Source: Trebonia sp036501515
Lineage (GTDB): Bacteria; Actinomycetota; Actinomycetes; Streptosporangiales; Streptosporangiaceae
Direction of reading: 5' to 3'
NCBI GenBank assembly: GCA_036501515.1
Contig: DASYAD010000419.1
Span: 1 to 21,722 of the forward strand
Length of the DNA stretch: 21,722 nt
Shown here: piece by piece, positions 1-7,903 of the stretch
Layout: each line of letters opens with the position of its first letter
Position numbering within the stretch: position 1 is the first letter of the stretch
Made by a program: the position numbers and the translations under genes
Notes under the pieces: generated by a model
Databases searched by the model: none
Told to the model about the DNA's origin: nothing
Seen by the model: only the letters and a program-made list of their open reading frames with translations

Positions 1-438
1 CACGATCAGCACCTGGTTGGCCTTGACCCGTTCGGCGGGCGGGAAAGCCCTGGTGATCATCGTCATGCCGACCGGGATCAGCGTGCCGCCGCCGAGGCCC
101 TGCAGCGCACGGAAGGCGACCAGCTCAGGCAGCGACGTCGCCAGCCCGCACAGCGCCGACGCGGCGGTGAACACGGTGATCGCCGCCAGCAGGACGCTGC
201 GGCCGCCGAAGCGGTCACCGATCCAGCTCGACGCGGGCATCGCCACCGCCAGCGTGACCAGGTAAGCGGTCACCACCCCGCTGACCGAGCCGATCGGCAC
301 CGCGAAGTACCTGGACAACGTGGGCAGCGCGACGTTGACCACGGTGCTGTCCATGATGTTCATGAACATCGCCGCGACGAACACGGCGCTGACCACGATC
401 TTCTGGTTAGCGGCGGGCAGCGGCAGGGAAATTTTCAC
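1..438 (-). CDS. MFS drug exporter, DHA2 (EmrB/QacA) type, N-terminal part
   Basis: This gene enters from its 5' end and runs off the left edge, so only about 146 N-terminal residues are visible. Translation of the minus strand from GTG 438 gives a short cytosolic lead and a first helix containing MDSTVVNVALPTL, the motif typical of 14-helix DHA2 proton-drug antiporters. Next come the loop 2-3 motif A (GDRFGGRSV) and QGLGGGTLIPVGM in helix 4. By family knowledge it should export drugs or other amphiphiles using the proton gradient; the substrate cannot be told. The GTG start is chosen because an in-frame TAG lies three codons upstream. The Shine-Dalgarno is weak, and a later ATG (about residue 24) would cut into the first helix. 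It follows the FHA-ABC gene on the same strand but a strong hairpin lies between them, so it probably has its own promoter. Confidence 0.85.
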   Translation of the reverse strand, partial: MKISLPLPAANQKIVVSAVFVAAMFMNIMDSTVVNVALPTLSRYFAVPIGSVSGVVTAYLVTLAVAMPASSWIGDRFGGRSVLLAAITVFTAASALCGLATSLPELVAFRALQGLGGGTLIPVGMTMITRAFPPAERVKANQVLIV

Positions 439-455
439 AACCCACTAGAAAATCA

Positions 456-488
456 CGGAAGGTTCCCCGGTTCCAGGGGAACCTTCCG
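456..488 (-). terminator. Hairpin terminator after the FHA-ABC transporter gene
   Basis: A perfect 13-bp stem (arms 456-468 and 476-488; core GGAAGGTTCCCC) closes a 7-nt loop. Read on the minus strand it follows the transporter stop codon at 531 by about 42 nt, and a short T-rich run (TGATTTTC) comes right after the stem. It is an intrinsic-type terminator for the upstream gene. It also lies only 18 nt before the MFS start, so it may form in that gene's leader. Confidence 0.75.
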
Positions 489-530
489 CGATGCCGGTCA
501 CACGTCAGCCGGCCCTGCTGCCGCCTGGCG

Positions 531-2987
531 CTACTTGCGCTTGCGCGGGCCGATCTTGGACAGCCGGATACGGGCGATGACCAGCCAGATGATGCCGATG
601 AGGATCATCGCGCCGATGCTGGTCAGCCAGTGGGCAGCGTCGTGTGTCCACAGCATGTCGGGGGTCTGGGTAGGCGGCGGTGAATGCGGGGCCGCCGTGG
701 TCACCTCGGCCTGGATGACGTTGAGGTTGATCGTCGAGCCGATCGCGCCCAGGCCCCAGCGCGCGGGGGCGATCATCGCCACGTTGCCGAGCGTGCCCGC
801 CAGGGGGAACAACCCGCCGGACAGCGCCACCTGGACCATGGTGACGCCGACAAGGATGGGCATCGTCTGGTCGCCCTTGGTGACCAGGGTGGAGATCGCC
901 AGGCCGATCAGCATGGACGTCACCGACAGCACCGCGAGCGCGACGAAGATCTCGATCAGCGCCGTCCCCGGGATCACCACCCCGTTCGACGGCACCTTGA
1001 TCCCGGCCAGGCCAACGAGAGTGACCAGCGCCGACTGCATAATGCTGATCAGGCCGAGCACGATCACCTTCGAGAACAGGTAAGCGCTGGCCGACAGGCC
1101 CGCCATCCGTTCTCGCTCGTAGATGTCGCGTTCCTTGATGAACTCGCGGATGGACAGCGCCGTGCCCGCCAGGACCGAGGACATCACCAGGATCATCACC
1201 ATCTGGATGGCGCTGATGTTGGTGCCCGCCAGCTGCCCGGCCCCGTTGACCAGGCCGAGCTTGTCGGGCGTGGCCCGGACGAGCGCGCCGAGCAGGATCG
1301 GCATCAAGATCGTGGTGGCGATGAAGACGCGGTCGGCCTGCATGACCCGGCGGTACCGGCGGGCCATGGTGAAGACCTGGTTGAAGCTGCTGCGCTGCTT
1401 GGGGCGGGCGGCTTCCTCGCCCTCTGGCCGCCCGGCGTCGAGCCGCTGCTGGCGGACCGAGATCGGGGTGGCCACGTACTTCACGAACTCGGGCGAGTTG
1501 CGGTACTCGGCCGCGAAATCGCGCTCTGGCTCGTCGGCGAACGCCTGGAAGACGTCGGCCCAGTCCTCCCGGCCGAAATAACGCAGCCCGTCCGCGGGCG
1601 GACCGAAGTAGGCCATCTTGCCGCCTGGCTGCAGCACGATGAGCCGGTCGCACTGGTCGATCAGCTTGGACTCGACGTCGTGGGTGATGACGATGACCGA
1701 CTGGCCTTTTTCCGCCGTCTTGTCGGCCATCGCCCGCATCTGCCGGAACATGTCCCGCTTGAGGTGCGGGTCAAGCGGCGACGTCGGCTCGTCGAGGAAC
1801 AGCAGCGTCGGGCGGGTGAGCAGCTCCATGCCGATGTTGACGCGCTTCTTCTGCCCGCCGGAGAGCCGGTCGATGCGGGTGTCGGCATGCCTGGTCATCG
1901 ACAGCTCGTCAAGGACCTCCCCCACCCGCTGGTTGCGCTCGGTCTCCCCGGTGTCCGGCGGGAAGCGCAGCTCGGCCTGGTAACCGAGCGCGGACTTGGC
2001 GGTGAGCTGGTCGTGGGTAACGGACTCCTGCGGCACCAGGCCGATGCGCTGGCGCAGCTCGTCGTAGTTCTCGTACAGGTCGCGGAAGTCGTAGAAGACG
2101 CTGCCCGTGTTGGACGGCCGCTTGCCGGTCAGCGCGTTCAGCAGGGTGGACTTGCCCGCGCCGGCCGGGCCGATGACCGCCATCATGGACCGCGACTCAA
2201 GCGGGAACGTGATCCCCTCGAGCAGCACCTTCTGCTTGCCGCCGTCACCGACGACGACCCGCAGGTCGTGCGCCTCGAACGTGGCGCGCCCGTCGTCGAG
2301 GTACTCGATCAGCTCGCCACCGACCAGCCGGTAGGTGGCGTGGCCGATCGCGATGATGTCGTTCTCGCTCAGCTCGGCTTCGTTGACCCGGTTGCCGTTG
2401 ACGAACGTGCCGTTGTGACTGCCCAGGTCCAGGATCTGGTACCGGCCCGTCGGCGACAGCCGCAGCTCGGCGTGCTGCTTCGACACCCCGAGGTCGTTGA
2501 CCACGATGTCGTTGTCAGGCCGCCGGCCGATCTTCATGACCTTGGACTGGATCCGCACCTTGGAGGTCGGCTCGCGCATCACGCCCGGCAGGAACGTGGT
2601 GTCGCCGGGCGCGGCCCCGTAGTTGTTGTCGCGGCGGCCGAAGTCAGGGAACGGAGCAGGCGACTCCAGCTCGAAGCGGAGCACGGGCCCGTCCTCCGGG
2701 TGCCCGAAGTGGACCACGGAGGGACCGGTGATCTCCAGGCGCATGACCCGCTCGGAGCCGACGAACGTGCCGTTGCGGCTGCCCCGGTCTTCGAGCACCC
2801 AGACCGGGCCTTCCGCCCGCAGCACCGCGTGCTCCCACGAGACACGAGCGTCAACAAGCGGGATGTCCGCGTGCTCGTCGCGGCCGATCCGGTACTCCTG
2901 CCCGCTGTTCAGCCGCTGGGTGTTACGCGGCGTGCGTACCAGCAGCGAAGGTGCGGAGCGCGAACTATGCGCAACTTGATTCCCCAC
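531..2987 (-). CDS. Double-FHA-domain ABC transporter (Rv1747-like, ABCG half-transporter architecture)
   Basis: This is an 818-residue fusion of two phosphothreonine-reading FHA domains, an ABC ATPase and an ABC-2 type membrane domain. FHA1 shows GRD near 35, SWEH near 50 and SRNGTF near 70. FHA2 shows GRR near 154, SKQHA near 169 and SHNGTF near 190. The ATPase has Walker A GPAGAGKST (about 273), signature LSGGQ (375), Walker B FLDEP (397) and the H-loop His near 436. About six hydrophobic helices fill roughly 555-805. The order matches M. tuberculosis Rv1747, whose FHA domains bind the Ser/Thr kinase PknF and which affects cell-wall glycolipids; that role is inferred here. I place the start at GTG 2987 because GGAGGA at 2996-3001 sits 8 nt before it. 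An in-frame GTG at 3008 would add 7 residues but has poor spacing. No kinase gene is visible nearby. Confidence 0.93.
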   Translation of the reverse strand: MGNQVAHSSRSAPSLLVRTPRNTQRLNSGQEYRIGRDEHADIPLVDARVSWEHAVLRAEGPVWVLEDRGSRNGTFVGSERVMRLEITGPSVVHFGHPEDGPVLRFELESPAPFPDFGRRDNNYGAAPGDTTFLPGVMREPTSKVRIQSKVMKIGRRPDNDIVVNDLGVSKQHAELRLSPTGRYQILDLGSHNGTFVNGNRVNEAELSENDIIAIGHATYRLVGGELIEYLDDGRATFEAHDLRVVVGDGGKQKVLLEGITFPLESRSMMAVIGPAGAGKSTLLNALTGKRPSNTGSVFYDFRDLYENYDELRQRIGLVPQESVTHDQLTAKSALGYQAELRFPPDTGETERNQRVGEVLDELSMTRHADTRIDRLSGGQKKRVNIGMELLTRPTLLFLDEPTSPLDPHLKRDMFRQMRAMADKTAEKGQSVIVITHDVESKLIDQCDRLIVLQPGGKMAYFGPPADGLRYFGREDWADVFQAFADEPERDFAAEYRNSPEFVKYVATPISVRQQRLDAGRPEGEEAARPKQRSSFNQVFTMARRYRRVMQADRVFIATTILMPILLGALVRATPDKLGLVNGAGQLAGTNISAIQMVMILVMSSVLAGTALSIREFIKERDIYERERMAGLSASAYLFSKVIVLGLISIMQSALVTLVGLAGIKVPSNGVVIPGTALIEIFVALAVLSVTSMLIGLAISTLVTKGDQTMPILVGVTMVQVALSGGLFPLAGTLGNVAMIAPARWGLGAIGSTINLNVIQAEVTTAAPHSPPPTQTPDMLWTHDAAHWLTSIGAMILIGIIWLVIARIRLSKIGPRKRK

Positions 2988-2995
2988 CGCTGAAT

Positions 2996-3001
2996 TCCTC
3001 C
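2996..3001 (-). promoter_or_regulatory. Ribosome binding site deciding the FHA-ABC start
   Basis: The minus strand reads GGAGGA here, 8 nt before GTG 2987. It lies inside the longer reading frame that begins at GTG 3008, so it argues for the shorter protein. Confidence 0.6.
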
Positions 3002-3124
3002 CGCTCACTCCGCCTCATCGGCAGGTTGTTCTGTACGTCGCAAGCCTGTTAGCGTCCGGTTATCCAGGCCAAACCGGCCGCACCCCGTCAGGAGCTGACG
3101 TCGCTAGCTCCGTAGTCTAGAGGT

Positions 3125-3182
3125 CGCGGGTGAAATCCGGAATCTGGTGAACTATAACTACGACGAGACGATTTCACGCGCG
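3125..3182 (+). promoter_or_regulatory. Candidate promoter and operator for the first DUF2993 gene
   Basis: GTGAAA (3130-3135), a 17-bp spacer and TATAAC (3153-3158) form a plausible housekeeping promoter on the plus strand. It would give a leader of about 70 nt. A 13-bp inverted repeat with one mismatch (3125-3137 CGCGGGTGAAATC and 3170-3182 GATTTCACGCGCG) overlaps the -35 on one side and the predicted start of transcription on the other, as an operator or looped repressor site would. Downstream, TGTCGATA occurs twice, 10 bp apart (3183-3190 and 3193-3200). A shorter palindrome, CGTCAGGAGCTGACG, lies at 3086-3100. The elements are visible; their function is inferred. Confidence 0.4.
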
Positions 3183-3236
3183 TGTCGATATCTGTCGATA
3201 TATGAATTCGGCGGCGGAGACCCGGGGGGCCTGACC

Positions 3237-4403
3237 ATGAGCACCGATCCCACCCAGCCGGCCCATCCTGCGCAACGGCCGCAGGGGCCACCGGACCAGC
3301 AGGCACCGCCCACGGTGCAGGTGCCGGTCCAGCCGGCCGCCGCGCCACGCGGACCAGAGCCGCGGCCGACCGACGCGACCCAGCCCGTCAGGCAGTGGCA
3401 GGCGCCGCCGCCTCCGCCTCCGCCGCCTGCCACCCGGCAGGACCAGTCTCAGGCGCCCGCGGCCCGCATGCCGCAGCCGCCGCCCGCCCGGTACGGGGCC
3501 CCCGAGCCGACCGTCCAGGACTCCGCCCCCGCCGGGTGGCAGCAGCGGCCGCAGCCGCAGGACGAGGCGACCAGGCAGTGGACGCCGCAGCAAGGGAACC
3601 AGGATCAGTGGACGCCGCCGCAGGGGGCGAACCAGGGCCAGTGGCCAGCTCAGCCGCTGGCCCAGCCGCCGACGCGGGGGCGCGGCCCGCGCCGGCGCGG
3701 GCCCAAGCGCCGGGTCCGGCGCTCGGTCATGGCCCTGTTCACCGTCATCGTGCTGCTGATCCTGCTCGTGATCGGCGACCGGGTGGCCCTGGCGATCACC
3801 GATAACGCGTTCGCCGACCAGTTCAAGTCGCAGGGGCTCCCGGTCAAGCCGTCGGTCAGCATCAAGGGGTTCCCGTTCCTTACCCAGCTCGCCGCCAAGG
3901 ATTTCAACGAGGTCGACATCTCGGCGAGCAATATCCCCGTCGCCCTCCCCGACAACGGGGGGACCCTGTCGATCACCAGCGCCAACGCGACCGTCAAGGG
4001 CCTGCACATCAGCGGGTACTCAAGCAGCGCGAACGCCAAGGTCGACCAGATCAACGCGACCGTGTTCATCTCCTTCGGCGCGCTCGCGGCCGCGGGCAGC
4101 CTGGGCGGCACCGGGGTCACGCTAACGCAGGCCGGGCCGAACACGGTGAAGATCACCGCGGGCATCGCCGGCCTCTCCGACACCGAGCAAGCGCAGATCA
4201 CCCAGACCGGACCGCAGACGATCAGCATCAAGCTCCTCGACAGCGGCGGACTCGGCGGGGTGCTGGGCGCGATCGGCTTCAACTCCTTCTCCTTCACCCT
4301 GCCCAAGGTCGTGCCCGCCAGCCTCAAGATCACCGGCCTCAGCCTCAACTCCCAGGGCCTGACGGTCTCCGCCGCCGCGACCGACGCCACATTCAGCCAG
4401 TAG
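3237..4403 (+). CDS. Membrane-anchored DUF2993 (LmeA-like) protein, first paralogue
   Basis: The protein has 388 residues in three parts. Residues 1-145 are a cytosolic Pro/Gln-rich tail with an eight-proline run near 57-64 and two Gln-Trp-Thr-Pro repeats near 114-127. An Arg-rich stretch (148-162) precedes one membrane helix (about 164-186). The outer domain (190-388) matches the DUF2993 pattern, with VKPSVSIKGFPFLTQLAAK near 203-221 and repeated beta-strand-like segments. The family includes mycobacterial LmeA, which binds phospholipids and affects lipomannan elongation; that role is inferred by family only. ATG 3237 is preferred to the longer frame from 3147, because G-rich GGGGGG sits about 6 nt upstream and the extra 30 residues look non-coding. 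A paralogue follows 138 nt downstream, pointing to tandem duplication. Confidence 0.85.
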   Translation: MSTDPTQPAHPAQRPQGPPDQQAPPTVQVPVQPAAAPRGPEPRPTDATQPVRQWQAPPPPPPPPATRQDQSQAPAARMPQPPPARYGAPEPTVQDSAPAGWQQRPQPQDEATRQWTPQQGNQDQWTPPQGANQGQWPAQPLAQPPTRGRGPRRRGPKRRVRRSVMALFTVIVLLILLVIGDRVALAITDNAFADQFKSQGLPVKPSVSIKGFPFLTQLAAKDFNEVDISASNIPVALPDNGGTLSITSANATVKGLHISGYSSSANAKVDQINATVFISFGALAAAGSLGGTGVTLTQAGPNTVKITAGIAGLSDTEQAQITQTGPQTISIKLLDSGGLGGVLGAIGFNSFSFTLPKVVPASLKITGLSLNSQGLTVSAAATDATFSQ

Positions 4404-4443
4404 GCGGGAAAGGACAGCGTCCCCCGGGGAGCGGAGCCAGGGG

Positions 4444-4491
4444 GCGCCCCGCGAAGATGCGGGGCGCGGGGTACCCAGATAGCGGTATAAA
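4444..4491 (+). promoter_or_regulatory. Intergenic hairpin and -10-like element between the DUF2993 paralogues
   Basis: A perfect 9-bp GC stem (4444-4452 GCGCCCCGC and 4459-4467 GCGGGGCGC) encloses the 6-nt loop GAAGAT. No T-run follows, so it may be a weak terminator or an attenuator. TATAAA at 4486-4491 resembles a -10 box and could give the second gene its own transcript. I see no good -35. Confidence 0.35.
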
Positions 4492-4525
4492 CGACGGTGA
4501 GCCGGAGGACCGAGGCCGAAGCACC

Positions 4526-4533
4526 GAGGGGAG
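4526..4533 (+). promoter_or_regulatory. Ribosome binding site deciding the second DUF2993 start
   Basis: GAGGGGAG lies 8 nt before GTG 4542. It falls inside the longer frame from 4497 and so favours the shorter protein. Confidence 0.6.
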
Positions 4534-4541
4534 CCCCCAGC

Positions 4542-5477
4542 GTGAGCGATTACCAGCCGCGTGCCCAGGGCGGGTGGCCGACGCAGCCGCCCGCGAACGG
4601 CCAGGGTGGCTACGGCCAGCGCGGCCAGGGCCAGGGCGGCTACGGCCAAGACGGCTACGGCCAGAGCGGTTACGGCCAGGGTCAGGGCGACTACGGCCAG
4701 AGCGGCCAGGGCCAGGACGGCCAGGGCGACTTCGGGCCATCGTCGAACGCGCAGCAGCCGCAGCCGGGCAGGCCACCGCGTCGGCGGCGCCGTCACCGCG
4801 GCCTGATCACGCTGGGGATCGTGATCGTCGTCATCCTCGTGATCCTTGGCGTAGGCGACCAGTTCGCCAGGACCTACGCCCAGAACCGGGTCGCGCAGCA
4901 GATCCAGACCTCGGCCGACATGAGCGCCAAGCCGTCCGTCACCATCGAGGGCTGGCCGTTCCTCACCCAGGTGGCGTCGCACAACCTCAAGGCCGTCGAC
5001 ATCAAGGCGGACAACGTGACCACGTCCGGCGGCAAGCTGCCGGTCAGCTTCACCGCCAAGGCGACCGGCGTGCACCTCAACTCGTCGTTCAGCGGCGCCA
5101 CCGTGAACCACATCGCCGGCCAGGCGTCGATCACCTACCAGTCGCTCGACAGCTACCTCGGAACGGCGATCGGGATCCCCGGCCTCACCGGGATCAGCTT
5201 CACCGCCGACCCGTCGGCCGGCCCTAACGTCGTCAAGGCGGACTTCGGCGTCGGCAGCGTCGACGCCACGGTCATGAAGACCGGAGCGAGCCAGCTCACG
5301 ATCAAGTTCGGCGACCTCGGCGGCATCGCCTCGCTGCTCGGCTCCGCGGGCTCGATCCCGCCGCAGGTCATCGATATCCCCAAGCTCCCCGGGGGAGTCG
5401 TTATCGGCAGCCCCACGGTGAACAGCCAGGGCATTGTTATCCCGGCCTCGGCGAGTAACACGACTCTCACTCAGTAA
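4542..5477 (+). CDS. Membrane-anchored DUF2993 (LmeA-like) protein with GYGQ-repeat tail, second paralogue
   Basis: The protein has 311 residues: a low-complexity cytosolic tail (about 1-76), an Arg-rich patch (RRRRRHR, near 80-86), one membrane helix (about 88-106) and an outer DUF2993 domain (about 110-311). The domain repeats the paralogue's signature, AKPSVTIEGWPFLTQVASHN near 129-148. The tail is built of Gly-Tyr-Gly-Gln units (residues 23-65) with almost no hydrophobic residues. GTG 4542 is chosen because GAGGGGAG (4526-4533) lies 8 nt upstream. The frame stays open to another GTG at 4497 that has no ribosome site. By family it should bind lipid or act in envelope glycolipid assembly on the outer face. 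The outer domains of the two paralogues clearly align, while the tails share only Gln and Gly richness. Confidence 0.85.
   Translation: MSDYQPRAQGGWPTQPPANGQGGYGQRGQGQGGYGQDGYGQSGYGQGQGDYGQSGQGQDGQGDFGPSSNAQQPQPGRPPRRRRRHRGLITLGIVIVVILVILGVGDQFARTYAQNRVAQQIQTSADMSAKPSVTIEGWPFLTQVASHNLKAVDIKADNVTTSGGKLPVSFTAKATGVHLNSSFSGATVNHIAGQASITYQSLDSYLGTAIGIPGLTGISFTADPSAGPNVVKADFGVGSVDATVMKTGASQLTIKFGDLGGIASLLGSAGSIPPQVIDIPKLPGGVVIGSPTVNSQGIVIPASASNTTLTQ
4590..4735 (+). repeat. In-frame GYGQ/GQGQ low-complexity repeat
   Basis: Degenerate tandem units of 9-15 bp built on GGCTACGGCCAG and GGCCAGGGC encode the Gly-Tyr-Gly-Gln tail of the second DUF2993 protein. Third-position changes (GGC/GGT, TAC kept) suggest the amino-acid pattern is maintained, not just recently copied DNA. 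Confidence 0.75.
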
Positions 5478-5618
5478 CATTCGCGTGAAATTTAGACCTG
5501 TGCTGACGCCCTGTGTCCCGGGAAGCGACTGCAGTTACCGGCAAGCTGTGGCATATTGGTACATACCAGCACTAAGGGGAAGAATCGGAAGCTCTCTTAT
5601 CGGGGCCGTTGGTTGGCC

Positions 5619-5658
5619 CATAATGAGCGGAGCGCGCCGTGCACAAACTTTTCAGGAG
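5619..5658 (+). promoter_or_regulatory. -10 element and ribosome site of the phosphatase gene
   Basis: CATAAT (5619-5624) matches the -10 consensus at five of six positions, but no good -35 is visible. It would start RNA near 5631. CAGGAG (5653-5658) is spaced 6 nt from GTG 5665. Together they favour GTG 5665 over ATG 5623, which would lie upstream of the transcript. Confidence 0.4.
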
Positions 5659-5664
5659 TCGCCC

Positions 5665-7851
5665 GTGACATCCGGCAAGAAGGTCAGCCGAAAGGCACCG
5701 CCGGCTAGCGTGGAATCGAACACGTCGGTGCGAACGCTCATTCTCGGCATCGACCGCGGCGGCCGCATTGTCCAGCACGACCGGACTGCCCCCAAGATTC
5801 TCGCGCGCTCCACTGACGATCTTCTCGGAGTTCACCTAAGCGACATAACGGCCAATCCGTCCGATAAGTCGACTGGTATGGCGATCGCCATGCTGCTCGA
5901 CGCGGTGAAGTCGGACCGTGAGGGAAACGCCGTGCTGAACATCGCGCTGTCGGGCGGTCAGAGCGCGGACGCCGTGGTCACCGCCAAGCCGATGCAGACC
6001 GGCACCAGCGACGTGGCCGCTTTCGTGATCATGCAGATCCCGGTGCCCTCCGCCGAGCGCTTTGTCGACCCCGCCTTGATGCGCGACATCCTGCTGCGCG
6101 ACACCGGCAGCCCGGTCGAAGAGGACACCCTCGACTTCAGCGACCTCGCCAAGAAGATGACCTCGCAGCTGGTGCCCGCGTTCTGCACCGCCGCCGAGGT
6201 GCTCGTGCTCGAGTCGCTGATCGGCGACAACGAGGTGCCGACGCACGGACCTGACGCCAACGTGCCGCTGCGCCGCCTGCACCTGAGGCACGACAAGGAG
6301 AACCCGGCCTGGACTTCGGCGTTCCCGGTCGGCGAGGTACTCCGCTTCCCGCCTGCCTCCCCGTACACCAGGAGCATCGAGTCGGGCCGCCCCGAACTCG
6401 AGCACAACGTGACCCCGGACTCCGCCAAGAAGCTGGCCAAGTCCTGGCGCCGTAACCCGGTGAGCGGGCTGCTGACCGACATGTCGATGCTGGTGATCCC
6501 CGCCATCTACCGGGGTACCGTGCTCGGCCTGTTCTGCTGCTTCCGCGAGGCGGGCACCCGCCGGTTCGACCGCTACGACATGGAAATGGGCATGGAGTTC
6601 GCCGCGCGCTCGGCGGTGTTCTTCAACCATGCCACCCGGTACAACCGCGAGCACGCCACCGCGCTGACGCTGCAGCGGGCGATGCTTCCGACCGGGCTCA
6701 CCTACCCGTCCTCGGTCGAGGTCAGGCACCGCTACCTGCCAGGCAGCGAGCTCGTCGAGGTCGGCGGCGACTGGTACGAGTCGATCAGGCTGCCGGGAGC
6801 GCGGGTCGCCCTCGTCGTCGGCGACGTAGCCGGGCACGGGGTGCGCGCCGCGGTCACCATGGGCCGGCTGCGCACCGCCATCCAGACCCTGGCCATGCTC
6901 GAACTGCCGCCCGCCGAGTCACTGCAGCAGCTCGACGAGCTCATGCAGACCCTCGGCGAGCGTGAGCCGCACTTCGCCACCTGCGCGTACGCGGTCTACG
7001 ACTGCGTCACCGGCGACATCGAGCTGGCCACCGCCGGGCACCTGCCGCCGCTGCTCGTGCACCCGGACGGCCGCAACGAGTACCTCGAAGTCACGCCGTC
7101 ACCGCCGCTCGGCGTGGGCAACGGCGTGGTCGAAACGCAGGTGATCAACGTCGAGGACGGATCGCTGTTCGTCCTGTACACGGACGGCCTGGTCGAGTCG
7201 CGTGACCGGGACATCTCCGACGGGCTTGAGCGGCTGCAGGCCGCGTTCGGCGAGGGCGCGCCCGACAAGGACCTCGAGGACCTGTGCAAGCTCTCGCTCG
7301 ACGGCGTGTACGCCGACGCCAAGCGCGACGACATCGCCGTGCTGATCGCCAAGCTGCGGCGGATACCAGAAGACCACCGGGTCACCTTCCAGCTTGAGCC
7401 CGAGCTGTCCGCCGTGCGGGCCGCCCGGGCGCTGGTCCGCGACCCGCTCAAGCGCTGGGGCCTGGAAGACCTGATCGACGCCAGCGAGCTGCTCGTCTCC
7501 GAGCTGGTCACCAACGCGATCAAGTACGCGAACGGCGAGGTGACGCTCAAGCTCATCCTCGAGCCTGACAGCCTCGTCTGCGAGGTGCACGACTCCTCCC
7601 CCGCGCTGCCCCGCGTGCTGCAGGTCGACAAGGACGCGGAGAACGGCCGCGGCCTGCACGTGGTGTCCCAGGTGGCAGCCCGCTGGGGTGCCCGCCGCAC
7701 CCTGAACGGCAAGGTCGTCTGGTGCGAGCAGAGCGTCCCCGAGGAGGTCACCGAGGCGATGCTGATGGCACTCGGGACCTCCTCCGGGTACATGGGCGGG
7801 CACGCCGCGCACGACGAGGTTGCGGCCGTCGCCGTGGTCGCGGCGTCCTGA
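5665..7851 (+). CDS. PAS-GAF-PP2C (SpoIIE) phosphatase with C-terminal anti-sigma-type HATPase domain
   Basis: The protein has 728 residues and no membrane helix. A PAS-like region spans about 20-130 and a GAF-like sensor about 158-328. The PPM/SpoIIE phosphatase domain spans about 333-568, with metal-site motifs GGDWYE (367), GDVAGHGVRAA (386), YTDGLVESRD (505) and RDDIAVLIAK (554). The RsbW/SpoIIAB-like ATPase domain spans about 573-693, with SELLVSELVTNAIKYAN (607) and NGRGLHVVSQVAARWG (660). By family the phosphatase dephosphorylates an anti-sigma-factor antagonist and the ATPase domain can phosphorylate one or bind a sigma factor. The protein may therefore carry both opposing activities of a partner switch. 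No antagonist or sigma gene is next to it. The frame opens back to 5434, but the AGGAG before GTG 5665 decides the start. Confidence 0.92.
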   Translation: MTSGKKVSRKAPPASVESNTSVRTLILGIDRGGRIVQHDRTAPKILARSTDDLLGVHLSDITANPSDKSTGMAIAMLLDAVKSDREGNAVLNIALSGGQSADAVVTAKPMQTGTSDVAAFVIMQIPVPSAERFVDPALMRDILLRDTGSPVEEDTLDFSDLAKKMTSQLVPAFCTAAEVLVLESLIGDNEVPTHGPDANVPLRRLHLRHDKENPAWTSAFPVGEVLRFPPASPYTRSIESGRPELEHNVTPDSAKKLAKSWRRNPVSGLLTDMSMLVIPAIYRGTVLGLFCCFREAGTRRFDRYDMEMGMEFAARSAVFFNHATRYNREHATALTLQRAMLPTGLTYPSSVEVRHRYLPGSELVEVGGDWYESIRLPGARVALVVGDVAGHGVRAAVTMGRLRTAIQTLAMLELPPAESLQQLDELMQTLGEREPHFATCAYAVYDCVTGDIELATAGHLPPLLVHPDGRNEYLEVTPSPPLGVGNGVVETQVINVEDGSLFVLYTDGLVESRDRDISDGLERLQAAFGEGAPDKDLEDLCKLSLDGVYADAKRDDIAVLIAKLRRIPEDHRVTFQLEPELSAVRAARALVRDPLKRWGLEDLIDASELLVSELVTNAIKYANGEVTLKLILEPDSLVCEVHDSSPALPRVLQVDKDAENGRGLHVVSQVAARWGARRTLNGKVVWCEQSVPEEVTEAMLMALGTSSGYMGGHAAHDEVAAVAVVAAS

Positions 7852-7854
7852 CCG

Positions 7855-7903
7855 CCCCGTTACCGCGCTACTCCACCGTCACGCTCTTCGCCAGGTTACG
7901 GGG
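7855..7903. terminator. Possible shared terminator between converging genes
   Basis: CCCCGTTACC (7855-7864) and GGTTACGGGG (7894-7903) can pair at 9 of 10 positions around a 29-nt loop. They lie across the 16-nt gap between the converging phosphatase and glmS genes and inside the last codons of glmS. The loop is long and there is no T-run, so this is tentative. Confidence 0.22.

Noticed and set aside
684..2993. A 769-codon open frame on the plus strand.
   Set aside because: It lies fully antisense to the FHA-ABC transporter gene, has His/Asp/Arg-rich composition typical of a shadow frame in GC-rich DNA and no domain.
3113..3140. A tRNA-like stretch (GTCTAGAGGTCGCGGGTGAAATCC).
   Set aside because: It lacks the T-loop consensus and no acceptor or anticodon stem can be formed.
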